Shown: one piece after another, positions 38,466 through 47,786 of the stretch
Position numbering within the stretch: the first letter of the stretch is position 1
Layout of the letters: each line of letters starts with the position of its first letter
Origin: Zestomonas carbonaria
GTDB lineage: Bacteria; Pseudomonadota; Gammaproteobacteria; Pseudomonadales; Pseudomonadaceae
NCBI RefSeq assembly: GCF_904061905.1
Contig: NZ_CAJFCI010000023.1
Span: 101,067 to 165,066, forward strand
Length of the DNA: 64,000 bases
Direction: 5' to 3'
Translations under genes and position numbers: made by a program
Notes under the pieces: generated by a model
Told to the model about the DNA's origin: nothing
Seen by the model: the letters and a program-made list of their open reading frames with translations, nothing else
Database searches by the model: none

Positions 38466-39350
38466 TCAGTTGCGGCGCAGGGTCAGCCAGGCGTCGACGC
38501 TGTAGATGGCCAGGCCTATCCAGATGAACACGAACGCCAGCAGCGTGCTGCTCTGCAGCGGTTCGCCGAACAGCAGGGTCGCCTGCAACAGCACTAGGGT
38601 CGGCGCCAGGTACTGCAGGAAGCCCAGTGTGGTGTAGGGCAGGTGTCGCGCGGCCGCGTTGAAGCACACCAGCGGCACCAGGGTGATCGGCCCGGCGGCG
38701 ATCAGCCACCAGGCTTCGGAAGTGGTCCAGAAGCTCGGCTGGCTGCTCATTGCCGCCGGATGCAGGAGCAACCAGCCGAGTGCCAGCGGCAGCAGCAGCC
38801 AGGTCTCCACCACCAGCCCGGGCAACGCGGCGACCGGCGCCTGTTTGCGGATCAGCCCGTAGAAGCCGAAGGTCAGCGCCAGGGTCAGCGATACCCAGGG
38901 CAGGCTGCCGACCAGCCAGACCTGCTGCGCCACGCCGAGCGCGGCACAGCCGACCGCCAGCCATTGCAGGCGGCGCAGGCGTTCGCCGAGCAACAGCATG
39001 CCGAGCAGCACGTTGACCAGCGGGTTGATGTAGTAGCCGAGGCTGGCTTCGAGCATGCGCCCGTTGTTCACCGCCCAGACGTAGACCAGCCAGTTGCTGG
39101 CGATCAGCGCGCCGCTGGCGCCGAGGATCAGGAAGCGCCGTGGGTTGTCGCGCAGTTCGCGCCACCAGCCGGGGTGTTTCCAGACGAGCAGCAGCAGGGC
39201 GCCGAACAACGCTGACCAGAGCGCGCGGTGGACGATGATCTCCAGCGCGGGGACTTCCTGGATGGCTTTGAAATAGAGGGGGAACAGACCCCAGATGGTG
39301 TAGGCGGCGAGGCCCAGCAGATACCCGCGGCGCAGGTTGGCGGTGGCCAT
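38466..39350 (-). CDS. rarD: EamA family transporter RarD
   Basis: 294 residues, about ten membrane helices in two EamA repeats. Opening block GYLLGLAAYTIWGLFPLYFKAIQEVPALEIIVHRALWS and GYYINPLVNVLLGMLLLGERL are diagnostic of RarD (named for chloramphenicol sensitivity in E. coli; probable amino-acid or metabolite exporter). ATG 39350 has AGGA upstream at good spacing; two residues upstream another ATG exists. The stop lies two bases from the end of the DnaA-box array. Confidence 0.9.
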   Translation of the reverse strand: MATANLRRGYLLGLAAYTIWGLFPLYFKAIQEVPALEIIVHRALWSALFGALLLLVWKHPGWWRELRDNPRRFLILGASGALIASNWLVYVWAVNNGRMLEASLGYYINPLVNVLLGMLLLGERLRRLQWLAVGCAALGVAQQVWLVGSLPWVSLTLALTFGFYGLIRKQAPVAALPGLVVETWLLLPLALGWLLLHPAAMSSQPSFWTTSEAWWLIAAGPITLVPLVCFNAAARHLPYTTLGFLQYLAPTLVLLQATLLFGEPLQSSTLLAFVFIWIGLAIYSVDAWLTLRRN

Positions 39351-39480
39351 GAGCAATCCTTGGCACGAACGATGGATGGGGCGCGTCAGTGTAGCCGCGC
39401 CGCCAAGGAGTTGTCCGTCCGCTCAGGTTCTTCGCGGGCGGTTACCGGCAATTTCCCGTAAAGGCTGCGTTACAGCGTGT

Positions 39481-39816
39481 CTAGTAACCGCCTTCGCGAA
39501 CGGGATGGAGCCGCTGGTAGTCGGCCCGCTCGAAGGCTTCACAGTTGATGAAGCCCCTGGCGGCGACCCGGCCGTCGGCATCGAATGCGACGTGGTAGGG
39601 CTGCACGCCGGACAGGCGGTAATCGTCGCAACTACCCGGCGACACGTTGCGCGGGCTGGTGCGCAGCGGCTCCCCGCCGATCTGCCGGACCTGTTCGATG
39701 CTCATGCCCTTGTGGACCTGGGCCACCAGAGGTTCGTCACGGTAGGTGCTGGAGAGGTTGGTACAGGCGGCGACGCAACCCAGTACGCCGGCGCCGAGGA
39801 AGGACAGCCTGGACAT
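39481..39816 (-). CDS. osmE: OsmE-like lipoprotein (SmpA/OmlA family)
   Basis: 111 residues. Signal peptide with possible lipobox cysteines at VLGC or VAAC (residues 14 and 18), then a SmpA/OmlA fold: VHKGMSIEQVRQIGGEP and CDDYRLSGVQPYHVAFDADGRVAARGF. OsmE is an osmotically induced outer-membrane lipoprotein. ATG 39816 follows GAGGTG at seven bases; an in-frame GTG overlaps that ribosome site and is not used. Flanked by a palindromic repeat on its upstream side (39899). The osmE name is by similarity. Confidence 0.78.
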   Translation of the reverse strand: MSRLSFLGAGVLGCVAACTNLSSTYRDEPLVAQVHKGMSIEQVRQIGGEPLRTSPRNVSPGSCDDYRLSGVQPYHVAFDADGRVAARGFINCEAFERADYQRLHPVREGGY

Positions 39817-39898
39817 GACCGTCACCTCGTTGGAACGGGGGGACTTACAAGTCTAGCCGGGGCCGTTTCGGAACGATCGCAGTAGGCGATGTCGATGA

Positions 39899-39921
39899 TG
39901 GTGGGCTGAAGCCCACCCTAC
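39899..39921. repeat. GGTGGGCTGAAGCCCACCCT palindromic repeat
   Basis: TGGTGGGCTGAAGCCCACCC at 39899-39918, a close to perfect palindrome, sits just past the srkA stop. Same family as 8470, 26927, 28731 and 53632. Confidence 0.65.
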
Positions 39922-39929
39922 TGCGAGAG

Positions 39930-40907
39930 TCAGCCGAACACCTTCAGCGGTTCTTCGTCCAGCGCCGCCAGTTGCTCGCGCAGGGCCAGCACCTGGTCGC
40001 CCCAGTAGCGTTCGCCGGCGAACCAGGGGAAGGCCCGGGGAAAGGCCGGGTCGTCCCAGCGGCGCGCCAGCCAGGCGCTGTGATGGAGCAGGCGCAAGGC
40101 GCGCAGGCCTTCGATCAGCGCCAGCTCGCGTGGCGCGAAGTCATGGAATTCCTGATAGCCGTCGAGCAGCTCGGCCAGTTGCGATTGCCGCTCGTGGCGC
40201 TCGCCGGCGAGCATCATCCACAGGTCCTGCACCGCCGGGCCCATGCGGCAGTCGTCGAGGTCGACGATATGGAACAGTTCGTCGCGGTACATCAGGTTGC
40301 CGGGATGGCAGTCGCCGTGCAGGCGGATCGAGTCGTAGGCAGTGTCGGCGAACAGCGCGTCGACCCGGCCGAGCAGGTCGCGCGCCACCGACTGGTAGGC
40401 CGGCAGCAGGCTCGGCGGGACGAAGCCGCCCTCCAGCAGGGTGGCCAGCGAGGCGTGGCCGAAGCTCTGCACGTCCAGCGTCTCGCGATGGACGAACGGC
40501 CGGGTGGCGCCGATCGCGTGCAGGCGTCCGAGCAATTGGCCGAAGCGGTAGAGCTGGTCGAGGTTGCCGGGCTCCGGCGCGCGGCCGCCACGGCGGGGAA
40601 ACAGGGCGAAGCGGAAGCCGGCGTGTTCGAACAGGGTTTCGCCGTCCCGCACCAGCGGTGCCACCACCGGCACCTCGTGTTCGGCCAGTTCCAGGCTGAA
40701 GGCGTGCTCCTCGCGGATCGCCTCATCGCTCCAGCGCCCCGGCCGGTAGAACTTGGCGATCAGCGGCTCGCTCTCGTCGATGCCGACCTGGTAGACGCGG
40801 TTCTCGTAGCTGTTCAGCGCCAGCACGCGGGCGTCGCTGATGAAGCCGAGGCTTTCCACGGCATCGAGAACCAGGTCGGGGGAGAGGGCGGCGTAGGGAT
40901 GGGTCAT
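39930..40907 (-). CDS. srkA: Stress response kinase A (SrkA/RdoA/YihE)
   Basis: 325 residues, aminoglycoside-phosphotransferase/choline-kinase-like fold. Catalytic loop HGDCHPGNLMYR followed by the metal site IVDLDDCRMGP; ATP lysine in EPLIAKFYRPGRW. A Ser/Thr kinase that limits stress-induced cell death in E. coli. Lies between repeats and next to modE, the same order I recall in P. aeruginosa. Length is the family norm. Confidence 0.9.
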   Translation of the reverse strand: MTHPYAALSPDLVLDAVESLGFISDARVLALNSYENRVYQVGIDESEPLIAKFYRPGRWSDEAIREEHAFSLELAEHEVPVVAPLVRDGETLFEHAGFRFALFPRRGGRAPEPGNLDQLYRFGQLLGRLHAIGATRPFVHRETLDVQSFGHASLATLLEGGFVPPSLLPAYQSVARDLLGRVDALFADTAYDSIRLHGDCHPGNLMYRDELFHIVDLDDCRMGPAVQDLWMMLAGERHERQSQLAELLDGYQEFHDFAPRELALIEGLRALRLLHHSAWLARRWDDPAFPRAFPWFAGERYWGDQVLALREQLAALDEEPLKVFG

Positions 40908-40944
40908 GGTGCGGTCCGGGCGGCAGGGAGCACCAGTGTACGCG

Positions 40945-40975
40945 TCATTGGGTCCCCGCGAACGCGGGGACCCAG
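40945..40975. repeat. CCCCGCGAACGCGGGG palindromic repeat between modE and srkA
   Basis: GGGTCCCCGCGAACGCGGGGACCC, centred near 40960, is a perfect dyad of the CCCCGCG family. It may separate the modE and srkA transcripts. Confidence 0.65.
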
Positions 40976-40983
40976 CAAACCGC

Positions 40984-41748
40984 CTATAGCTGGGTGCCGA
41001 GCAACACCTGCTGCGGCGAAAACACCGCGCACACCGGGTCGCCGACGCGCAGGGTGCGATCCGCCAGTTGGGTCGGGTCGACCAGCGCGCAGAGGGTCTG
41101 GCCGCCGGGCAGGCTGATGCGCACCTCGCTGGGGCCGTCGGCCTCGTCGAGTATCTCCTCGATCCAGCCCTGCAACTGGTTGAGCTCCGGGGCGGAAGCC
41201 TCGGTCGGCGCCTGCAGTTCGACCCATCCGGCCTTGATCAGCGCCACCGCCGGGCTGCCGACCTGCAGCTCCAGCTTTTCGGTGCTGGGACGGGTGATCT
41301 GCGCGCGCAGCCTGGCTCCGCCGGCCAGTTCCAGGTCGACCAGGTCGTTGCGCCCCTGCGCGCGGATCGCCCGCACCGTACCGCTGAGCTGGTTGCGAGC
41401 GCTGGTCTTGAGCATCAGGCGGCCGAGCAGGAGCAGGTCGGCATCGTCCTCGGCGGCCTGCAGCACTTGGGCCTGCAGGGCTTCCAGGCGCTTGTACAGG
41501 GCGACCAGGCGCAGGCCCTCGTCGGACAGTTGCGCACCGCCGCCGCCGCGTCCGCCGACGGTGCGCACCACCAGCGGTTTTCCGGCCAGGTTGTTGAGCT
41601 CGTCGATGGCATCCCAGGCCGCCTTGTAGCTCAGCCCGGCAGCCTTGGCGGCACGGGTGATCGAGCCTTGCTCGGCGATCTGCGCGAGCAGGGCGATGCG
41701 TTGCGGGCGGCGGGTGACGTGTTGGGCGAGAGCGGTCAGGGCGGACAT
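40984..41748 (-). CDS. modE: Molybdenum-dependent transcriptional regulator ModE
   Basis: 254 residues. N-terminal winged helix (about 15-110: RIALLAQIAEQGSITRAAKAAGLSYKAAWDAIDELNNLAGKPLVVRTVGGRGGGGAQLSDEG) and two C-terminal TOBE/MOP oxyanion-binding domains (about 120-185: ARNQLSGTVRAIRAQGRNDLVDLEL; about 190-254: TLCALVDPTQLADRTLRVGDPVCAVFSPQQVLLGT). Binds molybdate and represses molybdate uptake. No modABC is adjacent, so the regulator is detached from its targets. A CGCTATATA sequence 24 bases upstream resembles half of a ModE site. Confidence 0.92.
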   Translation of the reverse strand: MSALTALAQHVTRRPQRIALLAQIAEQGSITRAAKAAGLSYKAAWDAIDELNNLAGKPLVVRTVGGRGGGGAQLSDEGLRLVALYKRLEALQAQVLQAAEDDADLLLLGRLMLKTSARNQLSGTVRAIRAQGRNDLVDLELAGGARLRAQITRPSTEKLELQVGSPAVALIKAGWVELQAPTEASAPELNQLQGWIEEILDEADGPSEVRISLPGGQTLCALVDPTQLADRTLRVGDPVCAVFSPQQVLLGTQL

Positions 41749-41806
41749 GGGAAAGCGCCATGGTGTTGGCTATATAGCGCTAGGGTTGCCGGAAACACCG
41801 ATTGCG

Positions 41807-42529
<723 letters not shown>

Positions 42530-42541
<12 letters not shown>

Positions 42542-42558
42542 GGGCCTTCCCTAAATAT
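42530..42558 (+). promoter_or_regulatory. bioB sigma-70 promoter
   Basis: Perfect -35 TTGACA (42530-42535) with AT-rich -10 candidates TAAATA (42552-42557) at 16 bp or AAATAT at 17 bp. Leader to the bioB ATG about 65 bases. The -35 coincides with the right half-site of the BirA operator, fitting repression by holo-BirA. Confidence 0.7.
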
Positions 42559-42630
42559 GCCGAACATCCGTGTCGTGCCGGTCGACTCTAGCAGCCGGAC
42601 GCGAGCCATCAATAAGGAAAATCCGACTCC

Positions 42631-43686
42631 ATGAACGCATCCGTCGCCGCTCCGGCCACCCGCCACGATTGGACCCTCGCTGAAGTCAAGGCGCTGTTCG
42701 AACAGCCGTTCAACGACCTGCTGTTCCAGGCCCAGAGCGTGCACCGCGCGCACTTCGATCCGAACCGCGTGCAGGTCTCGACCCTGCTGTCGATCAAGAC
42801 CGGCGCCTGCCCGGAAGACTGCAAGTACTGCCCGCAGTCCGGCCACTACAACACCGGCCTGGACAAGCAGAAGCTGATGGAAGTGCAGAAGGTGCTGGAG
42901 GCGGCCGCCGAGGCCAAGGCCATCGGCTCGACCCGCTTCTGCATGGGCGCGGCGTGGAAGCATCCGTCGGCCAAGGACATGCCCTACGTGCTGGAGATGG
43001 TCAAGGGCGTGAAGAAGCTCGGCCTGGAAACCTGCATGACCCTCGGCAAGCTGACCCAGGAGCAGACCCAGGCGCTGGCCGACGCCGGCCTCGACTACTA
43101 CAACCACAACCTCGATACCTCGCCGGAGTTCTACGGCAACATCATCACCACCCGCACCTACAGCGAGCGCCTGCAGACCCTGGCCTACGTGCGCGAGGCA
43201 GGGATGAAGATCTGCTCCGGCGGCATCCTCGGCATGGGCGAGTCGGTCGACGACCGCGCCGGCCTGCTGATCCAGTTGGCCAACCTGCCCGAGCACCCGG
43301 AGTCGGTGCCGATCAACATGCTGGTCAAGGTCAAGGGCACGCCGTTGGCCGAGGAAGAGGACGTCGATCCGTTCGACTTCATCCGCACCCTGGCCGTCGC
43401 CCGGATCATGATGCCCAAGTCCCACGTGCGCCTGTCCGCCGGCCGCGAGCAGATGAACGAGCAGATGCAGGCCCTGGCCTTCATGGCCGGCGCCAACTCG
43501 ATCTTCTACGGCGAGAAGCTGCTGACCACCAAGAACCCGCAGGCGGAGAAGGACATGCAACTGTTCAAGCGCCTCGGCATCAAGCCGGAAGAGCGCGAGG
43601 AACACGCCGACGAAGTGCACCAGGCCGCCATCGAACAGGCCCTGGTCGAGCAGCGCGATTCGCAACTGTTCTATTCGGCCGTCTGA
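42631..43686 (+). CDS. bioB: Biotin synthase
   Basis: 351 residues. Radical SAM enzyme inserting sulfur into dethiobiotin. [4Fe-4S] cysteines C60, C64 and C67 ([14 protein letters not shown]); further family motifs [20 protein letters not shown] and [10 protein letters not shown]. First gene of bioBFHCD. ATG 42631 with AAGGAAA upstream. Controlled by the promoter/BirA operator just upstream. Followed by an unusual set of mutually exclusive hairpins before bioF. Confidence 0.97.
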   Translation: MNASVAAPATRHDWTLAEVKALFEQPFNDLLFQAQSVHRAHFDPNRVQVSTLLSIKTGACPEDCKYCPQSGHYNTGLDKQKLMEVQKVLEAAAEAKAIGSTRFCMGAAWKHPSAKDMPYVLEMVKGVKKLGLETCMTLGKLTQEQTQALADAGLDYYNHNLDTSPEFYGNIITTRTYSERLQTLAYVREAGMKICSGGILGMGESVDDRAGLLIQLANLPEHPESVPINMLVKVKGTPLAEEEDVDPFDFIRTLAVARIMMPKSHVRLSAGREQMNEQMQALAFMAGANSIFYGEKLLTTKNPQAEKDMQLFKRLGIKPEEREEHADEVHQAAIEQALVEQRDSQLFYSAV

Positions 43687-43695
43687 CGACGGCAG

Positions 43696-43773
43696 CCACA
43701 AGCTTCAAGCTCCAAGCTGCAAGTAATGTACGGGTGGCTTGAAGCTTGAGGCTTGCCGCTTGGAGCTTTGTGG
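43696..43773 (+). repeat. Overlapping inverted repeats covering the bioF ribosome site
   Basis: CAAGCTTCAAGC (43699-43710) pairs with GCTTGAAGCTTG (43737-43748); AAGCTCCAAG (43707-43716) pairs with CTTGGAGCTT (43759-43768), which contains the bioF GGAG (43762-43765). The two pairings cross, so they cannot form together. The AAGCTT/CAAGC words belong to a common Pseudomonas intergenic repeat. Confidence 0.65.
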
Positions 43774-44954
43774 TGCCATTCGATCTCTCCGCTCGCCTCG
43801 CCGAACGCCGTTCCGCCCAGCTTTTCCGCCAGCGCCCGTTGCTGGAAAGCCCGCAGGGGCCCGAGGTGGTGGTCGACGGCCAGCCGCTGCTGGCGTTCTG
43901 TTCCAACGACTACCTGGGCCTGGCCAACCATCCCGACGTGATCCGTGCGCTGCGCGATGGCGCGGAGAAATGGGGCGTTGGCGGCGGCGCCTCGCATCTG
44001 GTGATCGGCCACAGCACGCCGCACCACGAACTGGAGGAAGCGCTCGCCGAGTTCACCGGGCGGCCGCGCGCGCTGCTGTTCTCCACCGGCTACATGGCCA
44101 ATCTCGCCGCCGTTACCGCGCTGGTCGGGCAGGGCGATACGGTGCTGGAAGACCGCCTCAACCACGCCTCGCTGCTGGATGCCGGGCTGCTCTCCGGGGC
44201 ACGTTTCTCGCGCTACCTGCACAACGATGCGGACAGCCTCGCCAAGCGCCTGGAGAAAGCCGAAGGCAATACCCTGGTGGTGACCGACGGGGTGTTCAGC
44301 ATGGACGGCGACCTGGCCGACCTGCCGGCGCTCTGCGCCGCCGCCAGGCGGAAGCAGGCCTGGGTGATGGTCGATGACGCCCACGGTTTCGGCCCGCTGG
44401 GCGCCCATGGCGGCGGCATCGTCGAGCATTTCGGCCTCGGCCTGGACGACGTGCCGGTGCTGGTCGGCACCCTGGGCAAGGCGTTCGGCACCGCCGGCGC
44501 CTTCGTCGCAGGCAGCGAGGAGTTGATCGAAACGCTGATCCAGTTCGCCCGCCCCTACATCTATACCACCAGCCAGCCGCCGGCCGTGGCCTGCGCCACG
44601 CTGAAGAGCCTCGAGTTGCTGCGTTCGGAAGGCTGGCGCCGCGAGCATCTGGACAAGTTGATCGCGCGCTTCCGCCAGGGCGCCGAAGAGATCGGCCTCG
44701 AGCTCATGGACAGCCCGACACCGATCCAGCCGATCCTGATCGGCGACAGCGGACGCGCCCTGCGCCTGTCGGCCATGCTGCGCGAGCGGGGCCTGCTGGT
44801 CGGCGCGATCCGCCCGCCCACCGTGCCGGCGGGCACCGCGCGGCTGCGCGTGACGTTGTCCGCCGCGCACAGCGAAAAGCAGCTTGAATCCTTGTTGGGT
44901 GCCCTCGCCGAGAGCTGGGCGCTGTTGATCAAGGAGGAAGCCGCCGATGTCTGA
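43773..44954 (+). CDS. bioF: 8-amino-7-oxononanoate synthase
   Basis: 393 residues, PLP-dependent alpha-oxoamine synthase; condenses pimeloyl-ACP with alanine. PLP lysine K236 in [14 protein letters not shown]; other motifs [41 protein letters not shown] start at 43773 gives [13 protein letters not shown]; the preceding GTG (43770) is also possible. Its stop lies 8 bases inside bioH. Ribosome site buried in the repeat hairpin described at 43696. Confidence 0.95.
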   Translation: MPFDLSARLAERRSAQLFRQRPLLESPQGPEVVVDGQPLLAFCSNDYLGLANHPDVIRALRDGAEKWGVGGGASHLVIGHSTPHHELEEALAEFTGRPRALLFSTGYMANLAAVTALVGQGDTVLEDRLNHASLLDAGLLSGARFSRYLHNDADSLAKRLEKAEGNTLVVTDGVFSMDGDLADLPALCAAARRKQAWVMVDDAHGFGPLGAHGGGIVEHFGLGLDDVPVLVGTLGKAFGTAGAFVAGSEELIETLIQFARPYIYTTSQPPAVACATLKSLELLRSEGWRREHLDKLIARFRQGAEEIGLELMDSPTPIQPILIGDSGRALRLSAMLRERGLLVGAIRPPTVPAGTARLRVTLSAAHSEKQLESLLGALAESWALLIKEEAADV

Positions 44955-45672
44955 TCATCTGACCCTGGTGCCCGGCTGGGCGACCGCGCCGGCCGCCCTG
45001 GAGCCGCTGCGCGATGCGTTGCGCGAGCGCGCGCCGTATCTCGACGTGAGCATCGAACCCTTGCCGACGCTGGCGCAGTCCGGCGCCTGGCTCGACGAGC
45101 TGGATGCGCGCCTGCCGCAAGGCGGCTGGCTGGCCGGCTGGTCGCTCGGCGGCATGCTGGCGGCGCAACTGGCGGCGCGTCGGGGTGGTGGTTGTCGCGG
45201 GCTGATCGGCCTGTGCGGCAATGTCTGCTTCCGGGCCCGCGACGATTGGCCGAACGCCATGCCGGCGGAGGTCTTCGCCGCTTTCCATGAAGCCTGCCGG
45301 CTCGATCCGGCGCTGACCCTCAAGCGCTTCACCCTGCTGGTCGCCCAGGGCGCCCGCGACCCGCGCACCCTGGCGCGTCAACTGCAAGTCACCCAACCGG
45401 CGCTCGATCCCGCCGTGCTGGATGCCGGGCTGCGCCTGCTGGCCGTGCTGGATACCCGCGCCGCCTTGCAGGGCTATGCCGGGCCGCAACTGCACCTGTT
45501 CGCCGGCCGCGACGCACTGGTTCCGGCCGCCGCCGCCCAGGCGCTGCTCGACTGGCTGCCGGACGTCGAGGTGAACAGCTTCGCCGAGGCCAGCCACGGC
45601 CTGCCGCTGGAGCGGCCGGAAGAGGTCGCCGCGGCCATGCTGGCGTTCATGCGCGAGGGCGAGAATGGCTGA
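44947..45672 (+). CDS. bioH: Pimeloyl-ACP methyl ester esterase
   Basis: 241 residues, alpha/beta hydrolase. Nucleophile S66 in GWSLGGM; acid in the FAGRDALVP loop; histidine in EASHGLPLE. Removes the methyl group placed by BioC, releasing pimeloyl-ACP for BioF. Overlaps bioF and bioC by 8 bases at each end, a tight translationally coupled block. Confidence 0.92.
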   Translation: MSDHLTLVPGWATAPAALEPLRDALRERAPYLDVSIEPLPTLAQSGAWLDELDARLPQGGWLAGWSLGGMLAAQLAARRGGGCRGLIGLCGNVCFRARDDWPNAMPAEVFAAFHEACRLDPALTLKRFTLLVAQGARDPRTLARQLQVTQPALDPAVLDAGLRLLAVLDTRAALQGYAGPQLHLFAGRDALVPAAAAQALLDWLPDVEVNSFAEASHGLPLERPEEVAAAMLAFMREGENG

Positions 45673-46483
45673 GCCTCTAGCGATCGAGACGAGCGGAGAA
45701 GACCTGCTGCCGGACAAGCGCCAGGTCGCCGCCTCCTTTTCCCGCGCGGCGGAGAGCTACGACAGCGTCGCCGCGTTGCAGCGCGTGGTCGGCACCGAAC
45801 TGCTGGCGCGCCTGCCGGGCGATCTGAAGCCGGCACGCTGGCTGGACCTGGGCAGCGGCACCGGCTATTTCAGCCGTGCCCTGGCTGCGCGCTTTCCGCA
45901 GGCCGAGGGCGTGGCCCTGGACATCGCCGAGGGCATGCTGCGCCATGCCCGGCCGCTGGGTGGCGCCGCACATTTCGTCGCTGGCGATGCCGAGTGCCTG
46001 CCGCTGCAAGCCGACTGCGTCGACCTGCTGTTCTCCAGCCTGGCGGTGCAATGGTGCGCCGACTTCGCCGCGGTGCTTGGCGAAGCGCGCCGTGTGCTGC
46101 GACCGGACGGGGTGTTCGCCTTCACCAGCCTGTGCGTCGGCACCTTGCAGGAGCTGCGCGATAGCTGGCAGGCGGTGGACGGCTTGGTCCACGTCAACCG
46201 CTTCCGCCGTTTCGAGGATTACCAGCGCTTGTGCTCCACCAGCGGATTGCAGTTGCTCGGCCTGGAGCGCCAGCCGCAGGTGCTGCACTTCCCGGACCTG
46301 CGCAGCCTGACCCACGAACTCAAGGCGCTCGGTGCGCACAACCTGAACCCCGGCCGGCCCGGCGGGCTGACCGGACGGGCGCGTATCCTCGCCCTGATCG
46401 ACGCCTACGAACGCTTCCGCCAGCCCCAGGGGCTGCCGGCTACCTACCAGGTGGTCCATGGCGTTTTACATAAGAGCCGATAA
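45665..46483 (+). CDS. bioC: Malonyl-ACP O-methyltransferase
   Basis: 272 residues, class I SAM methyltransferase. Motif [15 protein letters not shown], acidic loop [10 protein letters not shown], and GDAECLPL; N-terminal family block [24 protein letters not shown]. Methylates malonyl-ACP to start pimelate synthesis on the fatty-acid machinery. Fourth gene of the operon, overlapping bioH. Confidence 0.94.
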   Translation: MAEPLAIETSGEDLLPDKRQVAASFSRAAESYDSVAALQRVVGTELLARLPGDLKPARWLDLGSGTGYFSRALAARFPQAEGVALDIAEGMLRHARPLGGAAHFVAGDAECLPLQADCVDLLFSSLAVQWCADFAAVLGEARRVLRPDGVFAFTSLCVGTLQELRDSWQAVDGLVHVNRFRRFEDYQRLCSTSGLQLLGLERQPQVLHFPDLRSLTHELKALGAHNLNPGRPGGLTGRARILALIDAYERFRQPQGLPATYQVVHGVLHKSR

Positions 46484-46553
46484 AGACGCTGAAGGCTGGA
46501 CGCAAAAGCCATGGGCCAATCGTCCAGCCTCCAGCGCTTTTATCGAATGACCG
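46474..46553. repeat. GCTGGA-type inverted repeat between bioC and bioD
   Basis: GATAAAGACGCTGAAGGCTG (46481-46500, continuing GACG) faces CGTCCAGCCTCCAGCGCTTT (46523-46542, continuing TATC): 24-base arms with few mismatches, starting within the bioC stop. Related words flank the dnaB-alr gap. It may attenuate bioD. Confidence 0.65.
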
Positions 46554-46566
46554 GAGGAGCCTTGCG

Positions 46567-47244
46567 ATGACCCGGGCGTATTTCGTCACCGGCACCGACA
46601 CCGAGATCGGCAAGACCACCATCGCCGCCGGCCTGCTGCACGCCGCGCGGCGTGCCGGGTTGTCCACCGCCGCCGCCAAGCCGGTGGCCTCGGGCTGCGA
46701 GATGACGCCCGACGGGTTGCGCAACGGCGATGCCCTGGCGTTGCTTGGCGAATGTTCGCTGCCGCTGCGCTACGAAGAGGTCAACCCGATCGCCTTCGAG
46801 CTGCCGATCGCTCCGCACCTGGCGGCGCGCGAGGCGGGCGTCGAGCTGAGTGTCGCGGCGCTGGAAGCGCCGGTGCGCGCCGTACTGGCCAGGAGCGCCG
46901 ACTTCAGCCTGGTGGAGGGCGCCGGCGGCTGGCGGGTTCCGCTGGCCGGCGCGGAGAGCCTGTCCGACCTGGCCATCGCGCTCGACCTGCCGGTGATCCT
47001 GGTGATCGGCGTGCGCCTCGGCTGCATCAACCACGCCGTACTCAGCGCCGAGGCCATCGCCCGCGACGGCCTGCGCCTGGCCGGTTGGGTGGCGAATATC
47101 GTCGACCCGGCCACCTCGCGGCTGGACGAGAACCTGGCCACCCTGGCCGAACGACTCGCCGCGCCCTGCCTGGGACGTGTGCCGCGCCTGGCCCAGGCGA
47201 CGCCGGCCGCGGTGGCGGAACATCTGGATCTCGCCCTGCTATAA
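46567..47244 (+). CDS. bioD: Dethiobiotin synthetase
   Basis: 225 residues. P-loop at 9-18 (GTDTEIGKTT), DAPA/CO2-binding lysine region AAAKPVASGCE and the family block VEGAGGWRVPL. ATP-dependent carboxylase forming dethiobiotin. Own ribosome site GGAGG; separated from bioC by an 80-base repeat but on the same strand and in the usual last place of the operon. Confidence 0.95.
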   Translation: MTRAYFVTGTDTEIGKTTIAAGLLHAARRAGLSTAAAKPVASGCEMTPDGLRNGDALALLGECSLPLRYEEVNPIAFELPIAPHLAAREAGVELSVAALEAPVRAVLARSADFSLVEGAGGWRVPLAGAESLSDLAIALDLPVILVIGVRLGCINHAVLSAEAIARDGLRLAGWVANIVDPATSRLDENLATLAERLAAPCLGRVPRLAQATPAAVAEHLDLALL

Positions 47245-47336
47245 AAAGAAACACGGTGTTGCGTGATGGCACTCTGATTCTGGCCATCACCCGGCAAATC
47301 GGTTTCAATGCCCTCACGGCCTTCGAGATCATCGCC

Positions 47337-47588
47337 ATGCAAATCAGCGCCTTCACTTCCGGTCTGGCATCCCTGCACAGCGGGCAGCAGCGCGTCGACC
47401 GCGCCGCCAGCGAGATCGCCGCCAACAGCCTGTCGCGCGCCGAGGTCGCTGCCGTGGCCCCCAATGAGGCCGACCTGGCCAGCCAGTTGATCGAACTGGA
47501 GCGCAGCAAGCTTGAGGCCCAGGCAGGGGCTAAACTGGTCAAGACCGCGGACGAAGTGCTCGGCACGTTGATCGATACCCACGCCTGA
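47337..47588 (+). CDS. 83-residue protein resembling joined ends of flagellar rod/hook proteins
   Basis: MQISAFTSGLASLHSGQQRVDRAASEIAANSL resembles the N-terminal helix of axial flagellar proteins, and ASQLIELERSKLEAQAGAKLVKTADEVLGTLIDTHA resembles their C-terminal helix (Q...Q..A.AKVI.TADE.L.T). The central hook or rod domain is missing. No signal peptide. Located between bioD and the fadE genes, as is a hypothetical gene I recall in P. aeruginosa. No flagellar gene is nearby. Could be a free-standing coiled-coil adaptor. Coding call rests on conservation of the pattern and codon usage. Confidence 0.65.
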   Translation: MQISAFTSGLASLHSGQQRVDRAASEIAANSLSRAEVAAVAPNEADLASQLIELERSKLEAQAGAKLVKTADEVLGTLIDTHA

Positions 47589-47664
47589 TTCCCTTTCGTT
47601 TCTCATGTCCCGGCCCGCTTCGCGGTGGTGGCCGTGTGACTGCGCGCGCCTTTTCGGTCGAAGC

Positions 47665-47693
47665 TTGACAAGGTCGAGGGGCAAACGTATGTT
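47665..47693 (+). promoter_or_regulatory. Sigma-70 promoter of the first acyl-CoA dehydrogenase
   Basis: Perfect -35 TTGACA (47665-47670), 17-bp spacer, -10 TATGTT (47688-47693, four of six). The PsrA-type box overlaps the -10. Confidence 0.65.
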
Positions 47694-47695
47694 TC
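47682..47695 (+). promoter_or_regulatory. PsrA-type operator
   Basis: CAAACGTATGTTTC fits the PsrA box (G/C)AAAC-N2-4-GTTT(G/C) exactly. PsrA is the TetR-type fatty-acid sensor of Pseudomonas; placement on the -10 fits repression relieved by long-chain fatty acid. The PsrA gene is not in this window. Confidence 0.65.
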
Positions 47696-47786
47696 AAACA
47701 CCTGTTTTACTGCTGGGCGTTCGCTGTCGCCCGGTGGACGGGAACCGGTCAATAAATCCAGGAACCCCACTTAGAGGTTTACCGTT

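Noticed and set aside
41765..41782. ModE autoregulatory site (CGCTATATA half) before modE
   Set aside because: Only one half-site is convincing; the second arm is absent.
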